DNA from: Acidobacteriota bacterium
GTDB lineage: Bacteria > Acidobacteriota > Blastocatellia > Pyrinomonadales > Pyrinomonadaceae
DNA length: 14,160 nucleotides
Direction: 5' to 3'
Assembly: GCA_029777145.1 (NCBI GenBank)
Contig: JAKOSS010000112.1
Span: 1 to 14,160, forward strand
The notes beneath the pieces were generated by a model, which was given only the letters and a program-made list of their open reading frames with translations, was not told where the DNA came from and ran no database searches. Below, one piece after another: positions 1-8,588 of the stretch. Every line of letters begins with the position of its first letter. The first letter of the stretch is position 1. The translations under genes were made by a program, and so were the position numbers.

Positions 1-182
1 CCCCGCACCGGGGATCACCGCAACTTGACCACGGATAAACCCGAGGCAAGAACATCATGAAACGAAGAAACGAATTGTCAAAGATCACCGCAATCATCCG
101 CCTGCGTCAACAACCGCGGGCCCGGATGATTGCGTCCGTCGGTCACTTGACACCGAAACCGTCTTTATAGATGCGCTCCAGT
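1..182. other. Left-edge intergenic stretch, no supported gene
   Basis: I see no convincing gene here. The stretch contains a small hairpin at the very edge (CCCCG, loop CAC, CGGGG, 1-13). It also has an exact 11-bp direct repeat, GATCACCGCAA, at 13-23 and 83-93, and a 12-bp perfect inverted repeat listed separately. A plus-strand frame open from position 1 stops at 58-60 and could be the last 19 codons of a gene outside the window. A minus-strand ATG at 58 opens a frame that runs off the edge, but it has no ribosome binding site. Neither can be supported from this fragment. Confidence 0.4.
89..134. repeat. 12-bp perfect inverted repeat with 22-nt loop
   Basis: CGCAATCATCCG at 89-100 is exactly complementary to CGGATGATTGCG at 123-134. 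It lies about 50 bases past the stop codon of the minus-strand secreted-protein gene. No U-tract follows the stem on either strand, so it is not a canonical intrinsic terminator. It could be a Rho-assisted terminator, an RNA-stabilising hairpin or a repetitive palindromic element. Confidence 0.6.
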
Positions 183-1676
183 CTACTGTTCCGGGGCGTC
201 GACGCTCGCGTCCTTCACTTCCGTCTTGAACTTGCTGTAATCCCCGTACTTGATCAGATTGTTGATATTGATCCCGGCGAACAGGATCTTGATCGAGAGA
301 TTGATGTCCGCTCGTGACGGCAGCCAGATCTCATTGTTCACCAGTTCGTTCTCGAGCGTGAACGACGCGCCGCGCTTGGCTTTCGCGATGAAACTTCCGG
401 CGCTCTTGGTGAGAACCGCGTCGAGCCGGACGACCTGTTTCGTTTTCGTGTCGACCCAAACCGCGCCGGTGCAGAGCGCGAAGAGTTTTTCCATTCGCGT
501 CTGCGGCTTGAACTCAGGATTCGGCTCGTAGTCGAAGACGATGACTTCCGTCTTCTTGTAGCGCTCGCGACGCGGATTTATCAGGATCGATCCTTTGAGC
601 GCGTCCGCGATCGTGATCCGCTGGCCCTCGCCGTTCGGCGTCCCGCCCGTTCCCGACCCCATCTTTCGCTCGTTTTTGGCGATCTTCTCCTCGATCTCCG
701 CGACCTGCTTTTGCGCGTCCCGGTCCTCTTTCGCCTGATCAGATTCAGACAAAGGCTTGCCGTTCTTTTCGATCAACCGGTTGATCCGAAATCCCTTGTA
801 AAACGTCAGCAGGCGCTTTTCCGAGCTCTTTTCGACGAGTTCGCCGTCCGAACCGGGTTCACGGTCGATCCGCAGTTCCGTGTAGCTGTAGTTCTCGAGA
901 ATCGCGTCGATCTTTTCGGCATTGGCCTTGATCTCGGCGAAAAGTCCTCTGAGATCGGGGATCGGTTCGTCAGAGACGCGCGGAAAATCGAACCGGGTCC
1001 GATCGATCGGGGCGTTGAACCTGACCGCGTCAAGCTTGATCTCGACGGTCTGATCGCCGACCGTCGTCTTGATCGCGAACGGTGTTTTCACGCCGTCGAC
1101 GACACGGAAATCGGAATAATCGAATGTTTGGAGCAAAGTCGCGCGGGGTATGACCTCGCGGATCGGAAGCCCGCTTTCCCGATCAAAAAACACTTTAATG
1201 GCAACGCCCTTCGCGGTCGTCAGTTGGAGAACGTCGGCGGTCTTTCCGTCGATCGTTTCGGTTCCGCCCGACGAAAGCCTCGTTTTCACGGATTTCGCGT
1301 CCAGCCATCGCGAATTTCGATACTGCGCTTCGGCCTGAAAGTCTCGCGCCGCGTCGCCGGTCAACGTCTGCAATCCGTTTAGCGAATCGCGCATCCATCC
1401 CGATTTGCCGTTATACCCGACGGCCGTTTCGAACCCTTCGAGCTCAAAGAATCCGCCGTAGAGGCTTCCGCCGCCCGCGACCGCGTCATAGCGGCCCGAC
1501 GCGCCGTCCGATTTCCGGGTGATCGTGCCGGTCATCTGCCAGGTTCGCAATGATTTCAGCAGTTTTTCTCCGCCGAGCGCCCTGTTCGCGCGGCTGATCA
1601 CCTTCGACGGCGACTGGGCGTCGGCCGACGCCGCCAGACACAGCGTCATCATTCCCAAGATCAAGTACTTTCCCAT
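183..1676 (-). CDS. Secreted two-module protein, LolA-like fold suspected
   Basis: This is an uncharacterised exported protein of 497 residues. The start at 1676 gives a clean signal peptide: MGK, a hydrophobic stretch to about residue 17, and an Ala-Asp-Ala cleavage site near residue 20. An ATG at 1688 would add only four residues. The frame stays open to 1916, but those codons cross the divergent promoter region and would bury the signal peptide. Residues 26-235 read like the LolA/LppX-like, beta-rich proteins common in Acidobacteriota (LGGEKLLKSLRTW opening, then a 'DGKTADVLQL' and 'VFFDRESGLPIREV' pattern). Residues 247-490 look like a second module of similar character ('VWVDTKTKQVVRLDA', 'LPSRADI'). 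A charged, probably coiled segment (308-338) and a Gly-rich linker (339-352) interrupt it. Neither start has a strong Shine-Dalgarno. Family membership is inferred from pattern; no enzyme motif is visible. A lipid-binding or envelope role is possible but unproven. Confidence 0.75.
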   Translation of the reverse strand: MGKYLILGMMTLCLAASADAQSPSKVISRANRALGGEKLLKSLRTWQMTGTITRKSDGASGRYDAVAGGGSLYGGFFELEGFETAVGYNGKSGWMRDSLNGLQTLTGDAARDFQAEAQYRNSRWLDAKSVKTRLSSGGTETIDGKTADVLQLTTAKGVAIKVFFDRESGLPIREVIPRATLLQTFDYSDFRVVDGVKTPFAIKTTVGDQTVEIKLDAVRFNAPIDRTRFDFPRVSDEPIPDLRGLFAEIKANAEKIDAILENYSYTELRIDREPGSDGELVEKSSEKRLLTFYKGFRINRLIEKNGKPLSESDQAKEDRDAQKQVAEIEEKIAKNERKMGSGTGGTPNGEGQRITIADALKGSILINPRRERYKKTEVIVFDYEPNPEFKPQTRMEKLFALCTGAVWVDTKTKQVVRLDAVLTKSAGSFIAKAKRGASFTLENELVNNEIWLPSRADINLSIKILFAGININNLIKYGDYSKFKTEVKDASVDAPEQ

Positions 1677-1790
1677 GTTCAAAATCATTTCAGCTTTCGA
1701 TGCGGGTTCGACGCAAATGGTTGAAAGAATTGAGCCTCCGATCTGACTCCGGCCCTTCTCCGGACGACTTCCCCTCCCGACGAACCGCTT

Positions 1791-1817
1791 TTGTTTTCGA
1801 ATCGCGTCATCTACAAT
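1791..1817 (+). promoter_or_regulatory. Possible sigma-70 promoter of the flavin reductase gene
   Basis: A good -10 hexamer, TACAAT (1812-1817), lies only 10 bases before the ATG at 1828. The best -35 is TTGTTT (1791-1796) with a short 15-base spacer. If used, the transcript would start a few bases before the ATG and be almost leaderless, which fits the absence of a Shine-Dalgarno sequence there. Confidence 0.3.
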
Positions 1818-1827
1818 CGAACGCAGC

Positions 1828-2297
1828 ATGTCAGTAACAAACCAAGAGTTTCGGGCCGCACTCGGCCGCTTTGCAAGCGGTGTGACCGTAGTGACGACGC
1901 GCGACCGGGCCGACAAACTTCACGGAATTACAGTTTCGGCCTTTTCGTCGGTTTCGATGAATCCGCCGCTGGTCCTGATCTGCATCGAGAAAACGACCGG
2001 AAGTCATCATGCATTTGTTGAATCGGGAGTATTCGTCGTGAATATCCTGAGCGCCGATCAGAGTGAGATCTCAAACCAGTTCGCGTTCAAACACGAAGAC
2101 AAGTTCGACGGCGTCGGTTACAGCTTGAATGAAACGGAACTTCCCGTCCTCGAAGGCTGCCTCGCGAATCTCAACTGCCGCGTGGTCAACAGTTACGACG
2201 GCGGTGACCACACCATTTTCGTCGGCGAGGTGATCAAAACCGAAATCTCCGACAAAGAGCCGCTGATCTATTGGATGGGCGCCTACCGAACCGATTC

Positions 2298-2310
<13 letters not shown>
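1828..2310 (+). CDS. Flavin reductase-domain protein (FMN-binding split barrel)
   Basis: This 160-residue protein matches the flavin reductase-like family (RutF/HpaC type). Members bind FMN and either reduce free flavin with NAD(P)H for a partner monooxygenase or act as flavoproteins themselves. Visible family features are FASGVTVVTT (15-24), the core TVSAFSSVSMNPPLVL (35-50), the phosphate-side Ser/Thr-rich turn before SHHAF, FVVNIL (69-74), and GGDHTIFVGEV (125-135) followed by PLIYW. The length is normal for a single-domain member. No monooxygenase or other partner gene lies beside it, so the substrate is unknown. It diverges from the secreted-protein gene across about 150 bases. Its last 13 bases (2298-2310) overlap the end of the convergent GH57 gene, so no terminator can lie between them. 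Confidence 0.9.
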
Positions 2311-3890
<1,580 letters not shown>

Positions 3891-3897
3891 AACAATT

Positions 3898-3925
3898 TTG
3901 GATTTCTGATTCCGGATCTTGGATT
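3898..3925 (-). repeat. Degenerate AATCCAA heptamer array (minus orientation)
   Basis: Read on the minus strand, four consecutive heptamers are AATCCAA, GATCCGG, AATCAGA and AATCCAA, followed by AATTGTT and then the GH57 ATG. The array thus occupies the place where a ribosome binding site would normally be. It matches, in opposite orientation, the array at 4068-4102. Confidence 0.55.
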
Positions 3926-4037
3926 TCGGTCAGCCAGGAAATCAAAATCCGTGAAACGACTTGCCAAGTATAAGGCGATTTGGTCCGAACGCGTAACCGT
4001 ACGAATCGATTCAACGCCTCTTCGGATTCGGGCGCAG

Positions 4038-4067
4038 AAAAAGCCCCCGAAGACATTCCGCGGAGGC
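4038..4067 (-). terminator. Intrinsic terminator after the DUF4912 gene
   Basis: On the minus strand GCCTCCG (4067-4061) pairs with CGGGGGC (4049-4043), seven pairs including one G-U, around an 11-base loop. Five T residues follow (4042-4038). It begins 25 bases after the stop codon of the DUF4912 gene and would largely separate it from the downstream GH57 gene. Confidence 0.7.
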
Positions 4068-4102
4068 AATCCAAAATTCAAAATCCAAAGTCTAGAATCG
4101 TC
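4068..4102 (+). repeat. AATCCAA heptamer array overlapping a stop codon
   Basis: The heptamers AATCCAA, AATTCAA and AATCCAA (4068-4088) are followed by two decayed units, AGTCTAG and AATCGTC (4089-4102). The stop codon of the minus-strand DUF4912 gene (4092-4094) lies inside the decayed part. The terminator stem ends right where the array begins. ATTTTGGATT at 3895-3904 is an exact inverted copy of AATCCAAAAT at 4068-4077, so the two arrays could pair. Confidence 0.55.
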
Positions 4103-5213
4103 CTGAACTGATCGGCTCGAGCCGCGGGACGAACTTGACGCGTTCGCGCGGGAACGGGCCCTTCGGAACAGTCGCTTTCGGGACGGCACGCGACGCGCGG
4201 CGTTTCGGGAAATGCACGAGACTCGCTCCGAATACCGCTTCGCCGATCTCCTCGTCGTCGTACTCGATCAACTCGTCGTCGAGCACGTCAAAGTGATCCT
4301 TGAGGGCGGACATCGCGTTTTCCGCCGAAAGTCTCACGGCGTGCTCGGCGAGCAATAGATAAAGTCCTTCAGAGACCTGCCCGCGAAGCGCTTCGATCGA
4401 AACTCCCGAGGCCAGCGCGAGAAGCGCGTAACGGACCTCGTCGTCATTGAACTCGCCCGCGCCAAGGCCAAGCAACTGCGTGAACGCGTCTTCGGTGGCG
4501 CGCTGGGCGTTCTCATGATCGTCGCCCGCGAGCGCGACCTCGAACGCGTCGCGGACAAAACCGGCGCTGTCGAGAACCTCGGCAAAGGCGTTCGCGGTGA
4601 TCGCCCAATCGGCATCGGTCGCCTGACGCTGGCTCGGACTCTTCCGCGGCGTTTCGATCGCGTTCGAATAGATCACCCGCACAAACGGCCGGTTCGGCGC
4701 GTAAAATCCGATCTCGGCGCGATACGTTGAATCCGACTGCACGTTGTACCACCAATTACCGCTCGATTCGATCGGATGAATGTCCTCGCGTCCCGTGGTT
4801 TCGTTGAGGAGCCGTGCGACAAGCCGATAATTCGCGGCCGAATCTCCGAACACCTTCCCGAGCGTCTGAAACGGATTGTTCTTGATCGACCAGTAAAAAT
4901 GAAGACGGTTCGGCGACTGCATCTGGAGACGCGCACGGTTCGTTCTTTCGGGTTCCGGCAGACGCGGCAGCGACAGCTCCTCAAAGACGGGATCAACGCT
5001 CGGCGTCTCGATCTCATCATCAAGGATCGCCGGCCTCACCGGCTCGGGAATCGCGAAAAGCTCGTCAAGATCGCTTTCAACCGTGGCGAAGAACTCTTCG
5101 TCGCGAACAAACTCGCCGGACGAGATCGGGGCCAGTTCAAAATCGTCGAGCACGTACTCGACCACGTCGTCACTTTCCGAATCAACCTTTTTCTTCTTGT
5201 CGTTTTCGCTCAT
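4092..5213 (-). CDS. DUF4912 domain-containing protein
   Basis: This cytoplasmic protein of 373 residues has unknown function. Residues 1-95 are acidic and probably disordered (SESDDVVEYVLDDFE, then many Asp/Glu). Residues about 100-192 carry the DUF4912 pattern: RLHFYWSI near the start, a YRLVARLLNETTG strand, NWWYNV, YRAEIGF, and the closing IYSNAIETPR. Residues 200-330 look helical and resemble nothing I know. The C-terminus is basic and Pro-rich (PKRRASRAVPKATVPKG). There is no signal peptide or membrane segment. DUF4912 has no established activity. The gene lies immediately upstream of the branching enzyme on the same strand, so a role in glucan metabolism, perhaps carbohydrate binding or regulation, is an inference from context only. 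The ATG at 5213 has a weak GGATAAG ribosome site. A promoter upstream and a terminator downstream make it look like a single-gene unit. Confidence 0.85.
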   Translation of the reverse strand: MSENDKKKKVDSESDDVVEYVLDDFELAPISSGEFVRDEEFFATVESDLDELFAIPEPVRPAILDDEIETPSVDPVFEELSLPRLPEPERTNRARLQMQSPNRLHFYWSIKNNPFQTLGKVFGDSAANYRLVARLLNETTGREDIHPIESSGNWWYNVQSDSTYRAEIGFYAPNRPFVRVIYSNAIETPRKSPSQRQATDADWAITANAFAEVLDSAGFVRDAFEVALAGDDHENAQRATEDAFTQLLGLGAGEFNDDEVRYALLALASGVSIEALRGQVSEGLYLLLAEHAVRLSAENAMSALKDHFDVLDDELIEYDDEEIGEAVFGASLVHFPKRRASRAVPKATVPKGPFPRERVKFVPRLEPISSGRF

Positions 5214-5245
5214 TTCTTATCCAACGTCAGTCAAAATAAGCACAA

Positions 5246-5274
5246 ATTATGGGGGTTCGGAACGCCGGATGCAA
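5246..5274 (-). promoter_or_regulatory. Sigma-70-like promoter of the DUF4912 gene
   Basis: On the minus strand TTGCAT (5274-5269), a 17-base spacer and CATAAT (5251-5246) match four of six and five of six consensus bases. The -10 lies 32 bases before the ATG at 5213, leaving a short leader with a GGATAAG site. It sits just past the terminator of the upstream DUF3108 gene. Confidence 0.5.
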
Positions 5275-5294
5275 GCGCTTGTGAAAAAGTTAAC

Positions 5295-5325
5295 AAAAAA
5301 GACCGGCCGCAAAATTCCCGGTCTT
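5295..5325 (-). terminator. Intrinsic terminator after the DUF3108 gene
   Basis: On the minus strand AAGACCGG (5325-5318) pairs perfectly with CCGGTCTT (5306-5299) around an 11-base loop. The run of T residues covers 5300-5295. It starts 24 bases after the stop codon at 5349. This is the clearest terminator in the window. Confidence 0.88.
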
Positions 5326-5348
5326 GCCTCTAAATTGATGACGTTGTA

Positions 5349-6146
5349 TCAGTTAGCGCCGTACGAAACGCTTTTTAGCTTGACATCGAGTTTCCCGAGT
5401 TCCGTCTTGATCTTAGACCTGATCGGAATTCGACGCTGATCGTCCGTGATCCAAATGGTCATTCTCCCTTTTTGCTCGATCAGCCGGTTGTTGCCGAAGA
5501 TCTCGGGCTCGATCTTGAAACATTGGATCTTTCCGAGAACCGTCTTCTGCGTTTCCCGACCGGTCACCCTCACCGGCACCTGATAGACCAGCCCCGAATC
5601 GCTGACGTTTATCATGAAGACCTTTCCGACCGCGAGCGGCAGCGTCCGCAGGAGGTAAACTCCGGAAACAAGGTCCTGCGTGTCCGCCTTGATATCCGAA
5701 GCGATCGTCCGCGGGGCACGCATCGGTTCCTTGGGATTTACCTCGGTGAAAGTGACCTTGTTTGCCGTATAGTCAAAGACAGCCTCGCTATTGCGAATGC
5801 GGTCCTTCTGAATATCCGTCTTTACGGTCTTGAGGATCCGAAAACTGTTTTTCTCTATCAAGGACTCGTACTGCTGGAGAAAACTGAATCTGAAGAGTTT
5901 CAATAACGTTCCTTTCGACTTCGCGTCCGTTTTAACCAAGTACTGATTCTCGTTCTCGGTCGGCTCGATGCTGAACGTCATGTCCGCGACCGCGATCCCC
6001 TGGACGATCTTGCTGATCTTTCCTTCGTAAGTGAGCGTTTCCCCTGGGCCAAAGGGCAGTTTTTGACTTTGCTGCGCGGTCACGGCACCGACGAACAGCA
6101 ACAGGAAAACCGGGATGAGAAGAGTAACTCGCGACGCTTTTTTCAT
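5349..6146 (-). CDS. Secreted DUF3108 domain-containing protein
   Basis: This exported protein of 265 residues has unknown function. The start at 6146 gives a textbook signal peptide: MKKASR, a hydrophobic core LLIPVFLLLFVGA, and cleavage after VTA at about residue 24. The frame is open to 6203, but those 19 extra codons would precede the signal peptide and cover the candidate promoter. The mature part shows the DUF3108 pattern: LPFGPGETLTYEGKISKI at the start, alternating beta strands through the middle (SDIKADTQDLVSGVYLLRTLPLAVG), and near the end MTIWITDDQRRIPIRSKIKTELGKLDVKL. The family is periplasmic or outer-membrane associated, with no proven biochemical role. A clear terminator follows it and a possible promoter precedes it, so it is probably transcribed alone. 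Confidence 0.88.
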   Translation of the reverse strand: MKKASRVTLLIPVFLLLFVGAVTAQQSQKLPFGPGETLTYEGKISKIVQGIAVADMTFSIEPTENENQYLVKTDAKSKGTLLKLFRFSFLQQYESLIEKNSFRILKTVKTDIQKDRIRNSEAVFDYTANKVTFTEVNPKEPMRAPRTIASDIKADTQDLVSGVYLLRTLPLAVGKVFMINVSDSGLVYQVPVRVTGRETQKTVLGKIQCFKIEPEIFGNNRLIEQKGRMTIWITDDQRRIPIRSKIKTELGKLDVKLKSVSYGAN

Positions 6147-6174
6147 AACTCGTACCAATGGGTGATACCCGAAA

Positions 6175-6202
6175 AGTATAATCGAAACGGCCGATTTTGC
6201 CA
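6175..6202 (-). promoter_or_regulatory. Possible promoter of the DUF3108 gene
   Basis: TATACT on the minus strand (6180-6175) is a five-of-six -10 match, 28 bases before the ATG at 6146. The -35 candidate TGGCAA (6202-6197) with a 16-base spacer is poor. The call rests mainly on the -10. Confidence 0.3.
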
Positions 6203-6276
6203 CCTCGGGAAGGACTCGTCAGGGACTGTGACTTCGACGTTCGCGGCGTTTGCAAGGATGCACGGCATTGTCTCTT

Positions 6277-7362
6277 CTACTTTTCGATCAGAAAAAGAAA
6301 CTCCGTGTTCGGCGCGTCGGGATCTTTCGTCCAGGCGTTTGTCCAACGCATCGCCGACATGACGTTCCGTCGATAGTCGATCCCGGCGCTGGCAACGATC
6401 TTGCCGGCGCCGCCGAGGATATCATGAAGTTGTTCGGCGGTTGCGCGTCCGCCGGAACTGTATGAAAGCAGAACGTGTCGCGCGTCGATCCCGTCGATGA
6501 GTCGCTTGATCGCCTCGACGGCCGTGAATTCACCGGACGCTGAGCGACGGAAATCCTCGAAAACCGATGCCGATAATCCATCACGCGTGTCGGCGCGTCG
6601 ATTCGCCTTTCCGAACAGCTCGGGACGGTCGTTGAGCACGACCGACGTCCAGATATGGTAATACGCGCCGTAGCGGACGCGTGACGGCGGCATTTTCTCG
6701 TTGTTCGAACCGTACGGCGGATCGAGGTACGCGAGGTCGGTGCGCACCTTCGGCAGCGCGTCGAAAACGTCTTCGCAAAGGACCTCGTGCTCGCCGTGAT
6801 TCGCGATCAGTTCCGGAACGCGAAGTTCCATCTCCTTGAACGATCTTGCCGACCAATTCTTCAGATAGGCGGCCTGATGTCCGATCGTCGAGTCGACCGC
6901 GTCAAGCGCCAGGATCAGGCTCGTCAAAACGACGCTGCGATCGGTCTCGTCGAGCCCCAGTCTGTCGATCTCCGGCCGGATCGCGTCAAGTTTCCGGGTG
7001 TTGCGGATCTGCCACGGGCGTTTTGCGCCGTTCGGGCGCGACGGGTCGCCGCCGTAGTTAGCTGTGAACCAGCCGTCCGTCGGCGGGAGCGAATTCAAAT
7101 GCGCGAAGATCTCTCCGAAGTAGTTCCGGGGCCGTCGGTTCTTCAAATAACAAAGACCGAATGTCCGCGACCAGACCGCGGAATCGTTTGACACGACGCG
7201 GAAACCCCGGCGGGCGAAAGCCTGACCGACGCGGGTCGTTCCGGCGAAGGCGTCAAAGACGTCGCGCGCGCCGGTTCGCCCGGCCATCTCGAGGATGAAC
7301 GGAAGAAGCCGCAGTTTCGATCCGGCGTATTTGATTCCTTGGGTGCGGAGAGTTTCGGTCAC
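6277..7362 (-). CDS. D12-class N6-adenine DNA methyltransferase
   Basis: This enzyme transfers a methyl group from S-adenosylmethionine to adenine N6 in DNA. Three motifs appear in the order expected for the Dam/D12 (alpha) class. KYAGSK (11-16) is motif X, DAFAGTTRVG (37-46) is motif I for AdoMet binding, and AYLDPPYGSN (211-220) contains the catalytic DPPY of motif IV. The target-recognition region would lie between motifs I and IV. The 361 residues are longer than Dam, and the target sequence cannot be predicted. The start is GTG at 7362, forming a GTGA overlap with the stop of the heptosyltransferase gene, so it is probably translated by coupling. I see no restriction endonuclease, repair or mobility gene beside it, so it looks like an orphan methyltransferase. 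A partner outside the window is not excluded, although the flanking genes here are ordinary. Confidence 0.9.
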   Translation of the reverse strand: MTETLRTQGIKYAGSKLRLLPFILEMAGRTGARDVFDAFAGTTRVGQAFARRGFRVVSNDSAVWSRTFGLCYLKNRRPRNYFGEIFAHLNSLPPTDGWFTANYGGDPSRPNGAKRPWQIRNTRKLDAIRPEIDRLGLDETDRSVVLTSLILALDAVDSTIGHQAAYLKNWSARSFKEMELRVPELIANHGEHEVLCEDVFDALPKVRTDLAYLDPPYGSNNEKMPPSRVRYGAYYHIWTSVVLNDRPELFGKANRRADTRDGLSASVFEDFRRSASGEFTAVEAIKRLIDGIDARHVLLSYSSGGRATAEQLHDILGGAGKIVASAGIDYRRNVMSAMRWTNAWTKDPDAPNTEFLFLIEK

Positions 7363-8399
7363 GCGGTTTGAAGCGAAAGCCGTCTGGCGACGGCGTCAAA
7401 GACGCGGTCGACGCTGATCTCCATGCAGATCCAGTTCGAGCACGAGCGTCGGTGGCAATCGACGCGGCACCCGATGTCGTCGCGTTCGACACAGATGTCA
7501 TCGGCATTCGGGCTACCGTTTCGCCACCATTCGGTCGGACCGAAAATGCCGACGGTCGGGCATCGCGCGGCCACGGCAATATGCGTCGGTCCGGTGTCGC
7601 CCCCGACGTAAACGGCCGCGCTCCGGGCGAGTTCATACATGCCTTTGAGCGTCGGACTGGCAAGGATCGGCTTCGAATCGCCGGCACCCGATGCGACGCG
7701 TTCGCCGAGTTCGGTCTCGTTGGGTCCGGTAACGACGATCGACCGGAGTCCGGCTTCGCGTTCAAGTCGAACCGCCAGTTCGCCGAATCGTTCGGCCGGC
7801 CAAAGCTTCGTCGGCCATCCGCCCGCCGGATTCAGGATCGCGAACGGTTTGCCGGCCGCCGCGGCCAGTGCGTCGGCTTCGTCGCGATGTTCCGTTTCGG
7901 TATGGATCGGAAAGTGAAGTTCGGCACGGTCGATCTCGATTCCGAGTGCCTGTTCGGCGAGTCTCAGATTCTTCTCGATGACATGGATCTGGGGCGGCAG
8001 TTCGATCGTTTCGGTAAGTAAGAACCGGCTCGCCGGTTCGCGGAGTCCGTCCTTCGAGAAACCGAAACGCGATCCCGCGCGGGTGAATTTTCCGACGAGT
8101 GCGGATTTGACTAGTCCCTGAAAGTCGATCGAGACGTCGAAATCGTACTTTCGAAGTTCCGTGATCTGCCGGCCCGCATCGATCAGGATCTCTTCGATCC
8201 GCCGTCCGTTTCGCAACGACCGTGTATCGAGTTCGACCAGCTCGTCGATCAGCGGATTTCCGCGCAGGATCTCGGCGGACGTCCGTTCGACGGCCCAGCC
8301 GATCTTCGCGCCCGGAAACGCCGCCCTGATCCCGGCGAGTGCCGGAAGCGTGTGGACGATGTCCCCGATCGAACTGAGCTTAACGATGAGAATCTTCAT
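7359..8399 (-). CDS. waaC: Glycosyltransferase family 9, LPS heptosyltransferase I-like
   Basis: Family 9 enzymes such as WaaC add heptose from an ADP-heptose donor to the Kdo of the lipopolysaccharide inner core, at the cytoplasmic face of the inner membrane. The 346 residues fit. KLSSIGDIVHTLPAL (7-21) is the family opening and includes Asp13, the position of the WaaC catalytic base. NPAGGWPTKLWP (190-201) and GGDTGPTHIAVA (266-277) are the donor-binding motifs. The C-terminus has four cysteines (311, 315, 320, 325) around CHRRSC and ICM, as in several family members. Assignment to WaaC rather than WaaF or another family 9 enzyme rests on overall resemblance, so the symbol is tentative. It is the first gene of a two-gene unit, overlapping the DNA methyltransferase by four bases, and is divergent from the FHA-GGDEF gene. 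Confidence 0.88.
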   Translation of the reverse strand: MKILIVKLSSIGDIVHTLPALAGIRAAFPGAKIGWAVERTSAEILRGNPLIDELVELDTRSLRNGRRIEEILIDAGRQITELRKYDFDVSIDFQGLVKSALVGKFTRAGSRFGFSKDGLREPASRFLLTETIELPPQIHVIEKNLRLAEQALGIEIDRAELHFPIHTETEHRDEADALAAAAGKPFAILNPAGGWPTKLWPAERFGELAVRLEREAGLRSIVVTGPNETELGERVASGAGDSKPILASPTLKGMYELARSAAVYVGGDTGPTHIAVAARCPTVGIFGPTEWWRNGSPNADDICVERDDIGCRVDCHRRSCSNWICMEISVDRVFDAVARRLSLQTA

Positions 8400-8438
8400 C
8401 CGTGTCCATGTTAAATAATTTTGACGAATTTTCCGAAA

Positions 8439-8465
8439 GCGGGTTTGCCCGCGGCGTTTGCGCCG
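8439..8465. repeat. Two adjacent hairpins with identical TTTG loops
   Basis: GCGGG-TTTG-CCCGC (8439-8452) is directly followed by GGCG-TTTG-CGCC (8453-8464), or by a one-pair-longer version using C8452 and G8465. They lie in the divergent interval between the heptosyltransferase and the FHA-GGDEF gene, upstream of the latter's predicted promoter. Neither has a following T-run, so termination is unlikely. A protein-binding or insulating role is speculative. Confidence 0.4.
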
Positions 8466-8477
8466 GCATAAAAGTTA

Positions 8478-8507
8478 TTGTCGACCGCTCGGCCGATGGG
8501 TTATATT
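8478..8507 (+). promoter_or_regulatory. Predicted promoter of the FHA-GGDEF gene
   Basis: TTGTCG (8478-8483) with an 18-base spacer to TATATT (8502-8507) matches the sigma-70 consensus at four of six and five of six positions. It would leave a leader of roughly 95 bases before the ATG at 8610. The in-frame TTG at 8478 is part of this -35, which argues against translation starting there. Confidence 0.45.
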
Positions 8508-8522
8508 AAGAGTGGCCTGTTC

Positions 8523-8588
8523 GTTTTCGGGCTCTCTCCTAACTTAAAGTCGCTGTTGGACTTAGCACAAAATCTGCCCCCCGAAAAC
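8523..8588 (+). promoter_or_regulatory. Potentially structured 5' leader of the diguanylate cyclase gene
   Basis: GTTTTCGGG (8523-8531) is perfectly complementary to CCCGAAAAC (8580-8588). Inside lies a smaller stem, AAGTC (8547-8551) with GACTT (8559-8563). The outer stem closes 21 bases before the start codon. I cannot match it to the c-di-GMP-I or -II riboswitch consensus. It may be a regulatory fold or chance pairing. Confidence 0.35.

Noticed and set aside
1..58. Partial minus-strand gene starting at 58 and leaving the window
   Set aside because: It has 19 codons, no ribosome site, no recognisable sequence and a competing plus-strand frame. It cannot be supported from this fragment.
711..1382. 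Plus-strand open frame of 223 codons
   Set aside because: It lies antisense inside the secreted-protein gene, has no recognisable domain or ribosome site, and is the kind of long shadow frame expected in GC-rich coding DNA.
1677..1916. N-terminal extension of the secreted-protein gene up to 1916
   Set aside because: The extension would run through the divergent promoter region and overlap the start of the flavin reductase gene. It would also place the signal peptide internally.
6277..7362. Complete restriction-modification system
   Set aside because: Only the methyltransferase is seen. Neighbouring genes are a heptosyltransferase and a DUF3108 protein, with no endonuclease motif in either.
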